DNA from: Planctomycetota bacterium
Lineage (GTDB): Bacteria; Planctomycetota; SBBH01; JAHFOU01
Assembly (NCBI GenBank): GCA_023261525.1
Contig: JAHFOU010000083.1
Span: 1-8,643 of the forward strand
Direction: 5' to 3'
Length of the DNA: 8,643 nucleotides
Part shown: in pieces, positions 1 through 5,671 of the stretch
Layout: each line of letters opens with the position of its first letter
Numbering within the stretch: the first letter of the stretch is position 1
Made by a program: the position numbers and the translations under genes
Notes under the pieces: generated by a model
Told to the model about the DNA's origin: nothing
Database searches by the model: none
The model's input: only the letters and a program-made list of their open reading frames with translations

Positions 1-230
1 AAAGTCTCGAAGACCCCCAGGCTCAACATGGAGAAACCGTAGACGAAGAGGACGGCGTCCCTCGGCCAGCCCCCGATGGCCGCCACCCCCGCCCCCCCGA
101 AGATCCCGGCCAGGAAGGCCAGGCCCGCCGCCGTGCCCAGGAGCTCGGCCAGGAACTCCGCCAGGAAATCGCCCCGGTAGGCGAGGCGGGTCTTGAGGTA
201 CTGCCTCAGGTACAGCCAGGCGACGCGCAC
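1..230 (-). CDS. ABC-2 type transport permease, second subunit (partial, N-terminal 76 residues)
   Basis: Only the first 76 codons are present; the gene continues beyond the left edge. The start is GTG at 230-228. It directly abuts the TAG stop (233-231) of the preceding permease, and that TAG is in the same frame, so no earlier start is possible. A GGGGGGA stretch just before the GTG can serve as ribosome binding site. The product begins MRVAWLYLRQYLKTRLAYRG, a basic cytoplasmic N-terminus. Hydrophobic segments follow at about residues 24-45 and 58-76. This opening, and its position straight after an ATPase and a first permease, fit the ABC-2 family permease of COG3694 type (PF06182-like), which usually has about 260 residues and six membrane helices. 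It probably pairs with the permease at 231-1016 to form the membrane channel. The substrate is unknown. Family assignment is inferred from the N-terminus and context. Confidence 0.82.
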   Translation of the reverse strand, partial: MRVAWLYLRQYLKTRLAYRGDFLAEFLAELLGTAAGLAFLAGIFGGAGVAAIGGWPRDAVLFVYGFSMLSLGVFET

Positions 231-1016
231 CTATCCCCCCTGCACCGTCAGGCGCTTCACCGCCCGCGACCAGCCCCAGGCGCAAAGCCCCCAGAGCGCG
301 CCGGCCCAGAGGGCCTGGACCGCCAGGGTCCTCCCCGGCGAGGCGTCCCGGCCCAGCCAGATCAGGACGGGCGCCTGGCTGATGGACGCGAAAGGCAGAG
401 CCTCCAGCACCCGCCGCACGCCCTCGGGGAAGAAGCTCAGGGGCACCAGGAGCCCCGAGAGGATCTGGAGGGCCACGTGCTTGGCATAGATCAGGCCCTC
501 GATCTGCTTGAGGGGGAAGGCCGCCAGGGACAGGAGGAAGTTGATCCCCGACATCACCAGGAAGGAGAGCAGGACGCTGAGCGCGCAGGCCGCCATCGCG
601 GGCATCCCGGCCGGCCCCTGGATCCGGAACAGGACGGCCACCACCCCGGCGATGGGCGCCGTGAAGAAGAGCAGGCGGAAGGCGCTCTCCCCCAGGGCCG
701 AGACGAGCTTGGCGAGCGGGTAGTTGAGGGGCTTGAGGAGCTGGGCGCCGATGCGGCCCTCGCGGACCTCGGCGGCCACCTCCCGGTCGATGTTGTTGAA
801 GTAGAAGGAGCGGAAGATCCAGCCCAGGGCCAGGAAGGAGGTCATCTCGACCACGTCAAAGCCGCCCAGGGTCACCGCACCGCCGTAGATGCCGCGCCAG
901 AGGAAGACGTAGGCGCTGACGTAGACGAGGTAGGTCAGGATGCCCGTGACGTAGCGGAGCCGGTACTGGAGGATCTGGAGGAAGGCCAGGCGGGCGCAGG
1001 CGAGGTAGGGCCTCAT
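231..1016 (-). CDS. ABC-2 type transport permease, first subunit
   Basis: A 261-residue integral membrane protein with about six hydrophobic segments (roughly residues 20-42, 55-70, 110-132, 140-166, 180-198 and 230-250). The cytoplasmic loop EVREGRIGAQLLKPLNYPL (about 82-100) resembles the 'G.LD..LLRPL' loop of ABC-2 family permeases (COG4587/PF06182). The stretch LSGLLVPLSFFPEGVRRVLE, before the last helices, is also typical of ABC-2 permeases. Its ATG overlaps the ATPase stop as ATGA at 1013-1016, which points to coupled translation and a shared complex. It would form the transmembrane part of an exporter with the ATPase and the second permease. Relatives are annotated as uncharacterised or daunorubicin-resistance-like efflux systems; nothing in the sequence identifies the cargo. 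The start gives MRPYLACARLAF, a normal basic N-terminus leading into the first helix. Confidence 0.9.
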   Translation of the reverse strand: MRPYLACARLAFLQILQYRLRYVTGILTYLVYVSAYVFLWRGIYGGAVTLGGFDVVEMTSFLALGWIFRSFYFNNIDREVAAEVREGRIGAQLLKPLNYPLAKLVSALGESAFRLLFFTAPIAGVVAVLFRIQGPAGMPAMAACALSVLLSFLVMSGINFLLSLAAFPLKQIEGLIYAKHVALQILSGLLVPLSFFPEGVRRVLEALPFASISQAPVLIWLGRDASPGRTLAVQALWAGALWGLCAWGWSRAVKRLTVQGG

Positions 1017-2023
1017 GCGGACGCCACGCCGACGCCCTCGGCATAGATCCGCCGGACGACCTCCTCGACGGGGGTCGCCGCCAGGGCCAGGTCGGCCACG
1101 GGCAGGCCGGCGAGCAGGGCCCGGATCAGGTCCACTGGCTGGGCCTGGCGGCGGTCGACGGCGGCCTCCCAGGAGGAGGCCCCGCCCTTGTCCTCCCAGG
1201 CCACCCCGGCGCCGGGGAAGGCGGCCTGGAGCTCCGCGCGCGAGACAGGTCGGGAGAAGTCCATCCTCAGGCGGGCCTGGACGTCGTGGCGGCGCCTCAG
1301 CTCCTCCAGGGCCCCGTCATAGAGGAGACGGCCCTTGTCGATCAGCAGGACGCGGGAGCAGAGCTCCTCGATATCGGCCAGGTCGTGGGTGGTCAGCAGG
1401 ACGGTGGCGCCCAGGTCCCGGTTGGCCTCCTTGAGGAAGCCCCGCATGGCGGCCTTGGCCACCACGTCCAGCCCGATGGTGGGCTCGTCCAGGAAGAGGA
1501 TCTTGGGCTCGTGCAGGAGGGCGGCCGCAAGGTCGCAGCGCATGCGCTCCCCCAGGGAGAGCTTCCTGACGGGGACCTGGAGGTATTTCGAGATCCCCAG
1601 GCGGCGGTCCAGCTCCGCCATCCGGTTCCGGTAGCGGTCCGGGGGGACGCGGTAGATCTCGGCCAGCAGGCGCAGGGACTCCCCGACCGGCAGGTCCCAC
1701 CACAGGGAGGAGCGCTGGCCGAAGACGGCGCCCAGGGAGGCCACATGGCGGGTGCGGTCCTTCCAGGGCACGAGGCCGTTCACCACGACCGTCCCGGACG
1801 AGGGGACCAGGATGCCGGTCAGGATCTTGAGGGTGGTGGACTTGCCGGCGCCGTTGGGGCCGATGAGGCCCACCATCTCCCCCTCCGCGACGCGGAAGGA
1901 GACGGCGTCCACCGCGCGGACCTCGGTCTGTTCGCGATGGAGGAGGTCGAGAAGGGCCCCCCGCATCCCTTCGCGCCGCTTGGCGACGCGGAAGGACTTG
2001 GAGAGCCCTTCAACCCGGATCAT
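1013..2023 (-). CDS. ABC transporter ATP-binding protein (COG4586 type)
   Basis: A 336-residue ABC ATPase with a full motif set: Walker A GPNGAGKST (55-63), Q-loop in VFGQRSSLWWDLPV (Q103), signature LSLGER (155-160, in place of LSGGQ), Walker B ILFLDE (175-180), D-loop GLD (184-186) and switch histidine TTHD (H213). The FGQRSSLWWDLPV segment is characteristic of COG4586 ATPases, which work with COG4587 and COG3694 permeases, and both are encoded directly downstream. Residues after about 245 form an accessory C-terminal domain, common in the DrrA-like/export subgroup. It hydrolyses ATP at the inner face of the membrane to drive transport; the substrate is unknown. The ATG at 2023-2021 is the first usable start, because an in-frame TGA lies three codons upstream. 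The nearest purine-rich site (GAGG, 2039-2036) sits 12 nt away, rather far, and lies closer to an out-of-frame ATG at 2033. Confidence 0.95.
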   Translation of the reverse strand: MIRVEGLSKSFRVAKRREGMRGALLDLLHREQTEVRAVDAVSFRVAEGEMVGLIGPNGAGKSTTLKILTGILVPSSGTVVVNGLVPWKDRTRHVASLGAVFGQRSSLWWDLPVGESLRLLAEIYRVPPDRYRNRMAELDRRLGISKYLQVPVRKLSLGERMRCDLAAALLHEPKILFLDEPTIGLDVVAKAAMRGFLKEANRDLGATVLLTTHDLADIEELCSRVLLIDKGRLLYDGALEELRRRHDVQARLRMDFSRPVSRAELQAAFPGAGVAWEDKGGASSWEAAVDRRQAQPVDLIRALLAGLPVADLALAATPVEEVVRRIYAEGVGVASA

Positions 2024-2049
2024 TGCGGATCATGTCCTCGATTGTCGGA

Positions 2050-2226
2050 CTACTTCTTGGCCGGAGCGGTCTCGCCGGTGCAGCACTTGTCCCCGGCGGG
2101 CTTCTCGGTGCAACAGGCCTTCTTGCAGGAGCCCTGCTCGCAGGCGTCCTTCTTGTCGCTGAACGGGCAGTGGCACCCCGCCGCCAGGGCCGCCAGCACC
2201 ACGGAGATTCCCAATAGCTTCTTCAT
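2050..2226 (-). CDS. Small cysteine-rich lipoprotein (58 aa)
   Basis: A complete 58-codon gene from ATG (2226-2224) to TAG (2052-2050). Its start has a very good ribosome binding site, AAAGGAGG at 2240-2233, 6 nt upstream. The product has a lipoprotein signal peptide: MKKLLGISVVLAALAAGC, with two lysines, a hydrophobic core and the lipobox A-A-G-C ending at Cys18. The predicted mature part is only 41 residues. It contains eight cysteines in all (18, 20, 29, 34, 38, 39, 48, 49) and ten lysines. Two ten-residue units repeat near the C-terminus: CCTEKPAGDK (38-47) and CCTGETAPAK (48-57). Paired cysteines suggest disulfides or metal binding, but no known domain is recognised. Its ATG overlaps the stop of the upstream acidic lipoprotein (ATGA, 2223-2226), and it ends 26 bp before the ABC ATPase, so all three are probably co-transcribed. 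The function is unknown. Confidence 0.85.
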   Translation of the reverse strand: MKKLLGISVVLAALAAGCHCPFSDKKDACEQGSCKKACCTEKPAGDKCCTGETAPAKK

Positions 2227-2480
2227 CGCTTGCCTCCTTTGACATGTGGACCCTGTTGCTCCAACCCATCGATCTCCTCTTCGATCGCTTCCATCTCCTC
2301 CTCGGTGAGGCCGGTGTCCCGGGGGGCCCTGGCCTCACCGGCCGGCTCCTGCTGAAGCATCTCCTCGACGATGCGGTCGATCTCGTCCGGGCCGAAGGGC
2401 TCCGGGGCCGGCGGGTCATCCCCGATGCAGCCGGCCAGCAGGAGGGGCAGTAGGAAGGAGGCGAACCCTGGAGTCTTCAT
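2223..2480 (-). CDS. Small acidic lipoprotein (85 aa), hypothetical
   Basis: An 85-residue secreted lipoprotein. The signal peptide MKTPGFASFLLPLLLAGC has a good lipobox (L-A-G-C, Cys18). The mature chain starts with a proline-rich acidic linker (DDPPAPEPFGPDE). It then shows two predicted acidic amphipathic helices, EIDRIVEEMLQQE (about 33-45) and TEEEMEAIEEEIDGLEQQ (about 59-76), possibly a helical hairpin or coiled coil. It ends in KGGKR, whose codons form the ribosome binding site of the next gene. The frame is open further upstream, but the lipoprotein signal and the divergent plus-strand gene make ATG 2480-2478 the right start. There is no Shine-Dalgarno before it; instead TACCCT lies 8 nt upstream, consistent with a leaderless transcript. 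It is the first gene of the minus-strand lipoprotein/ABC operon. No family is recognised and the role is unknown. Confidence 0.82.
   Translation of the reverse strand: MKTPGFASFLLPLLLAGCIGDDPPAPEPFGPDEIDRIVEEMLQQEPAGEARAPRDTGLTEEEMEAIEEEIDGLEQQGPHVKGGKR
2233..2240 (-). promoter_or_regulatory. Ribosome binding site AAAGGAGG for the cysteine-rich lipoprotein
   Basis: The minus strand reads AAAGGAGGCAAGCGATGA here: a near-perfect Shine-Dalgarno 6 nt before the ATG at 2226. It lies wholly inside the last codons (K-G-G-K-R) of the upstream lipoprotein, so the end of one protein is shaped by the start signal of the next. It fixes the start of the 58-residue gene. Confidence 0.85.
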
Positions 2481-2488
2481 GAGCGGAA

Positions 2489-2494
2489 AGGGTA
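2489..2494 (-). promoter_or_regulatory. Putative -10 element TACCCT of a leaderless promoter (lipoprotein/ABC operon)
   Basis: On the minus strand TACCCT is followed by 8 nt and then the ATG at 2480. No Shine-Dalgarno lies in the usual place. A transcript started 6-8 nt after this hexamer would begin at or within a base or two of the ATG. No convincing -35 box is seen at normal spacing (17 bp upstream is GGACCC). Assignment rests on the match to TANNNT and on two other genes here with the same arrangement. Confidence 0.5.
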
Positions 2495-2496
2495 AT

Positions 2497-2553
2497 CCCC
2501 CGGGCCCCCCCGGGTCCAGCCTCAAGCGGCCTTGCGCCGCCCCCCCGGGCCCC
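2497..2553. repeat. 12-bp GC-only direct repeat in the divergent promoter region
   Basis: CCCCCGGGCCCC occurs at 2497-2508 and again at 2542-2553 on the plus strand, 45 bp apart. Each copy ends exactly 2 bp before a putative -10 hexamer: TACCCT facing left and TAGGCT facing right. The intergenic region holds little besides these copies. It could be a regulator site pair, or only GC-rich low-complexity sequence; no known operator is recognised. Confidence 0.4.
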
Positions 2554-2561
2554 ACTAGGCT
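2532..2561 (+). promoter_or_regulatory. Putative leaderless promoter TTGCGC-N18-TAGGCT for the DUF502 operon
   Basis: TAGGCT at 2556-2561 ends 7 nt before the ATG at 2569. TTGCGC at 2532-2537 is a partial -35 match with 18 bp spacing. No Shine-Dalgarno precedes the ATG (the sequence between is CTCCCCC). The geometry suits a transcript beginning at or near the start codon. Each hexamer matches the sigma-70 consensus at only three of six positions. Confidence 0.45.
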
Positions 2562-2568
2562 CTCCCCC

Positions 2569-3234
2569 ATGGATTCCCTGCCCCCGCCGCGGCTCGGCTT
2601 CAAGGGCCTGCTCTTCGCGGGCCTGGCGGCCGTCCTGCCGGCCCTCCTCGTCGCCCTCATCCTGGTCAAGGGCCGGGACCTGGTGCACAGCCTGGGGGGC
2701 CAGTACGTCGCTCCCCTGCTCTTCCCCCGGATGGCGCCGCCCCTGCCGCTGGGCCCCGAGATCCTGGCGGACCTCGCCGCCCTGGCCGTGCTGGTCGGCC
2801 TGGTCCTGGGCGCGGGCCTCCTGGTGCGCAACGTCTTCGGCCGTCACATGCTGGAGCTGACCGAGCATGCCCTCCTGCGCCTGCCCGTGATCCGCCACCT
2901 CTATCCCGCCCTTCGCCAGCTCACGGACTTCCTGGTCTCCCAGAAGCGCCCCGCGGAATTCCAGCGGGTGGTGGCCGTCCCCTATCCGCACCCGGGAGCC
3001 TACGCCATCGGCTTCGTGACCGGGGAGGGCCTTCCGGAGGTCGAGGCCGCGGCCGGCCGTCGCATGCTGACCGTCTTCATCCCCTCCTCCCCGGTCCCCT
3101 TCACGGGCTGGATCTGCCTGACGCCCCAGGAGACCGCCGTCCCCCTTTCCATGACGGTCGAGGAGGCCCTGCGCTACTGCGTCTCCGCGGGCGTCTCCAA
3201 GCCGGGCCGGGTCATCCCCGCACCGGGGGTCTGA
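2569..3234 (+). CDS. DUF502 family membrane protein
   Basis: A 221-residue protein matching the DUF502 (PF04367) pattern along its length. There are two membrane helices (about 12-33 and 65-88). These are followed by the conserved run LLRLPVIRHLYPALRQLTDF (102-121), then FQRVVAVPYPHPGAYAIGFV (131-150) with TGE after it, then VFIPSSPVPFTGWICLTP (169-186), and finally SMTVEEALRYCVSAGV (194-209). The family is widespread in bacteria, usually near 200 residues, and has no established biochemical role; plant relatives (LCV/COV1) affect vascular patterning. The frame is open back to 2371, but ATG 2569 gives the normal family length, and longer versions would run into the divergent lipoprotein gene. 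It lacks a Shine-Dalgarno and has TAGGCT 7 nt upstream. It heads a plus-strand gene run; the repeat protein follows after 14 bp. Confidence 0.92.
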   Translation: MDSLPPPRLGFKGLLFAGLAAVLPALLVALILVKGRDLVHSLGGQYVAPLLFPRMAPPLPLGPEILADLAALAVLVGLVLGAGLLVRNVFGRHMLELTEHALLRLPVIRHLYPALRQLTDFLVSQKRPAEFQRVVAVPYPHPGAYAIGFVTGEGLPEVEAAAGRRMLTVFIPSSPVPFTGWICLTPQETAVPLSMTVEEALRYCVSAGVSKPGRVIPAPGV

Positions 3235-3240
3235 TAGAAT
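3235..3240 (+). promoter_or_regulatory. Putative -10 element TAGAAT for the helical-repeat/miaA/coaX genes
   Basis: TAGAAT matches the TATAAT consensus at five of six positions. It begins directly after the DUF502 stop codon and ends 8 nt before the ATG at 3249. No Shine-Dalgarno lies in between (CGGCTCCG), so translation from a leaderless transcript is plausible. No clear -35 box is seen at 17 bp spacing (TCATCC). This would be an internal promoter within the plus-strand cluster. Confidence 0.5.
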
Positions 3241-3248
3241 CGGCTCCG

Positions 3249-4730
3249 ATGGGCGATCCCCGCGAGGAGACCAACTACGACCCAGCCCTTCCCGGGCGGA
3301 TCCGCCGGGAGAACGAGGCCGAAGAGCCGACCGCGCCGACCTCGGAACGGCCGCGGCGCCGCCTGCCGGCCACCGCCCTGCTCGCGGCCGTCGGCATCCT
3401 GATCCTGGGCGTCATCCAGATGCGCCTGACCTCCGTCCCGCCTGCGGGCCCCCTGGCCCTGGCCCGCCGCCACCTGGCCGAACGGAACTGGCCCCGGGTC
3501 TCCCTGGACCTGGACCCCCTCCGCGCCGCCGGCCCCCTGGGTGCGGAAGCCTCCCGCCTGGACGAGACCGCCCGCGGGATGAAGCGGATGGAGGAGGCCG
3601 AGCGCACGGGGGACTGGGTGACCGCCTACGACACGGCGCTGGACCTGAAGGTGCTGTGGAAGGAGGAGGGAGCCCTGTCCGTGGAGATCGCCCGACGCCT
3701 GGACCGCGCCCGGGCCGAGGTCCTGGCCGGCCAGAAGCTGGCCGAGGCCCGCCACCGCCTGGCCTCGGGGGATCCCCAGGAGGCCCTGGCGGCCCTCCGG
3801 GAGGTCCCCGAGGGCACGGCCTCGGCCGAGGCCGCCCGCGCCGAGGTGGAGCGCGCCCTGGCCGTCCGGCGCGAGCGGGCCTTCGCGGAGGCGGAGCGCG
3901 CGATCGGGGAAAGGCGCTGGCAGGAGGCCCGGGGGGCCCTGGATGCCGCGGAGGCCTCGGGGGATCCCCGGGCCCAGGACCTCGCCCGTCGCATCGCCGA
4001 GGGCCTTTCCCAGCAGGAGGCCCTCGGAAAGGCCCGTTCCCTCCTGGGCGCCCTGAGGGTGGAGGAGGCCCTGGCCGCGCTCCAGGAGGTGGATCCCCGG
4101 GGACCCTGCGCCGCGGAGCGCGCGGAGCTGGCCGCGGCCCTCGAACAGGCCCGGGAGGCGGCGGACCGCGTGGGCAGGGCCCGAACCCTCTTCGACCGGG
4201 GACGGGGCGAGGAGGCCCTGGCCGCCCTTCCGTCCGAGGCGGGAGGCCTCCCGGCGGAATTGAGACGGGGCATCGCCGAAGCCCTGAAGGCCCATCAGGC
4301 CGTGCTGGACGCCCTGGACCGCCGGGACGACCTGGGGGCCCTGGAAGGGGTCCGCGCCCTCTGCGCCATGCCCCTGGCCGAGGGGAACTGGTATCGCGCC
4401 GAGGCCGCCAAGGCCCGCGCGGCCCTGGAGCGCAAGGCGGCGGCCCAGGCCGAGGACTGGGTCGCCCAGGCCGTGGCCGCCTTCCGCGAGAAGCGTTATG
4501 AGGAATCCCAGGCCGGTTTCGCCAAGGCCGAGCGGGCCTGCCCCGGTCACGCGGTGGTCTCCTTCTACAAGGCCCAGTTCCTCCGCGAGGGCCAGGACCT
4601 CTACCGCAAGGGCTACATCCTGAGGGCCGTGGATCCGGCGGCAGCCCGGGAGAATTTCAGGCTGGCCCTGGTCTGCCTTCCTCCCGACGACCCCACGGCC
4701 GAGAAGGCCCGCAAGGCTCTCGGAGAATGA
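3249..4730 (+). CDS. Membrane-anchored helical-repeat (TPR-like) protein, hypothetical
   Basis: A 493-residue protein. Residues 1-40 are charged and proline-containing and end in RPRRRLP. A single membrane helix follows at about 41-57 (ATALLAAVGILILGVIQ). Positive charges before it predict the N-terminus inside and the large C-terminal part outside the inner membrane. The rest is rich in Ala, Glu, Arg and Leu and falls into about eight units of roughly 47 residues. Each has a helix with an 'A...L..G...EAL.AL' core, for example EALAAL at 178-183, 273-278 and 322-327, EARGAL at 226-231 and EESQAGF at 418-424. This resembles tetratricopeptide-type repeats with an additional helix. No catalytic motif is seen; a scaffolding or protein-binding role is an inference. 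Its stop overlaps the miaA start (ATGA, 4727-4730). Similar repeat proteins are easily confused by low-complexity composition, so no orthologue is named. Confidence 0.85.
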   Translation: MGDPREETNYDPALPGRIRRENEAEEPTAPTSERPRRRLPATALLAAVGILILGVIQMRLTSVPPAGPLALARRHLAERNWPRVSLDLDPLRAAGPLGAEASRLDETARGMKRMEEAERTGDWVTAYDTALDLKVLWKEEGALSVEIARRLDRARAEVLAGQKLAEARHRLASGDPQEALAALREVPEGTASAEAARAEVERALAVRRERAFAEAERAIGERRWQEARGALDAAEASGDPRAQDLARRIAEGLSQQEALGKARSLLGALRVEEALAALQEVDPRGPCAAERAELAAALEQAREAADRVGRARTLFDRGRGEEALAALPSEAGGLPAELRRGIAEALKAHQAVLDALDRRDDLGALEGVRALCAMPLAEGNWYRAEAAKARAALERKAAAQAEDWVAQAVAAFREKRYEESQAGFAKAERACPGHAVVSFYKAQFLREGQDLYRKGYILRAVDPAAARENFRLALVCLPPDDPTAEKARKALGE

Positions 4731-5671
4731 GTGTCCCTCCTCCGGCGGCCTTCCTGCTCGGCCCCACGGCCTCGGGGAAGTCCGAGGCCGGCCTCCTCCT
4801 GGCCGAGTCGCTGGGCGGCACCGAGATCCTCTCCCTGGACGCCATGGCGGTCTACCGGGGCATGGACGTGGCCACGGCCAAGCCTTCCCCCGCCGCCCGC
4901 CTCAGGGTCCCTCATCACGGGGTGGACCTGGCCGAACCCACGGAGGAGTTCCACCTGGGCGCCTTCCTCTCTGAAGCCCGCCGTGTCCTGGCCGATGCCT
5001 CCGCCCGCGGGAAGCGCATCCTGGCCCTGGGCGGGACCGGCTTCTACCTCCATCGCCTGAGGGAAGGCCTCTTCGAGGGACCGGGCGCGGACTGGGCGAT
5101 GCGGGCCGAGCTGGAGGCCCGGGCGGAGCGCGAGGGCCCCGAAGCCCTGCACGCCGAGCTGAATCGGCTGGATCCCTCCGCCGCAACGGGCATCAAGCCC
5201 CAGGACCTGAGGCGGACGATGCGGGCCCTGGAGGTCTGCCTGGGCTCCGGGAAACCGATGACCCAGTGGCGCCGGGAAGGCACCCGGGGCGGGATCTCCG
5301 GCGGGATCCTGCTGGGCATCCGCAGGACGCCGGAGGACCTGAAGCGGCGCATCGACCTTCGCGTCGAGGCGATGTTCGCCGGGGGCATCGTGGAGGAGAC
5401 GAAGCGCGTGGCCGCCGCCGGACTCTCCCACTCGGCCTCCCAGGCCCTGGGGACCAAGGAGGTCCTGGGGATGCTGGAGGGGCGCTACGGCGAGACGGAG
5501 ACCAGGGACCTGGTCCGGCGCCGCACCTGGCAGTTCGCGCGCAGGCAGGGGACCTGGTTCCGCCGCTTCCCGGAGATCCGCTGGGTGGACGCGGCCGGGA
5601 ACGAGACGGCCGAAAGCCTGGCGGAGCGCCTGCTGGCCCAGTTGAGGGACGCGGAGGCCAAGGCGGCATGA
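4727..5671 (+). CDS. miaA: tRNA dimethylallyltransferase (MiaA)
   Basis: This 314-residue enzyme transfers a dimethylallyl group to N6 of A37 in tRNAs reading UNN codons, next to the anticodon, in the cytoplasm. The length is typical of the family. Visible motifs: P-loop GPTASGKS (12-19); the substrate loop SLDAMAVYRGMDVATAKPS (36-54), with the presumed catalytic Asp38; VPHHGVDL (61-68); LGGTGFYL (101-108); IKPQDLRRTMRALEV (156-170); QALGTKE (239-245); and the C-terminal RRRTWQFARRQGTWFR (264-279). The usual D-S-M-Q is D-A-M-A here, and the usual Q-x-x-G-Y-K-E has Thr for Tyr; both look like tolerated variation. The ATG overlaps the stop of the repeat protein (ATGA), with GGAGA immediately before it, closer than an ideal ribosome binding site. 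Its own stop overlaps the coaX start, so the three genes are translationally linked. Confidence 0.97.
   Translation: MSVPPPAAFLLGPTASGKSEAGLLLAESLGGTEILSLDAMAVYRGMDVATAKPSPAARLRVPHHGVDLAEPTEEFHLGAFLSEARRVLADASARGKRILALGGTGFYLHRLREGLFEGPGADWAMRAELEARAEREGPEALHAELNRLDPSAATGIKPQDLRRTMRALEVCLGSGKPMTQWRREGTRGGISGGILLGIRRTPEDLKRRIDLRVEAMFAGGIVEETKRVAAAGLSHSASQALGTKEVLGMLEGRYGETETRDLVRRRTWQFARRQGTWFRRFPEIRWVDAAGNETAESLAERLLAQLRDAEAKAA

Noticed and set aside
2027..2049. Possible terminator between the cysteine-rich lipoprotein and the ABC ATPase
   Set aside because: The 26-bp gap contains no stable inverted repeat and no T-run; it holds the GAGG site for the next gene.
1286..2242. Plus-strand open frame (318 codons) opposite the ABC ATPase
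   Set aside because: It is antisense to a complete ABC ATPase and to the cysteine-rich lipoprotein; the product shows no domain and is Gln/Gly/Asp-rich.
2371..2568. N-terminal extension of the DUF502 frame to 2371
   Set aside because: It overlaps the divergent lipoprotein gene and lengthens the protein beyond the family norm; the extension is Pro/Gly/Ser-rich with no homology.
2481..2831. N-terminal extension of the acidic lipoprotein frame on the minus strand
   Set aside because: It would overlap the DUF502 gene and bury the lipoprotein signal peptide; the ATG at 2480 gives a proper signal sequence.
3174..4550. Long minus-strand open frame (458 codons) opposite the helical-repeat gene
   Set aside because: The translation is low-complexity Gly/Leu/Gln-rich with no recognisable domain. 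It mirrors the codon bias of a real plus-strand gene that has a membrane anchor, regular repeats and a coupled neighbour.
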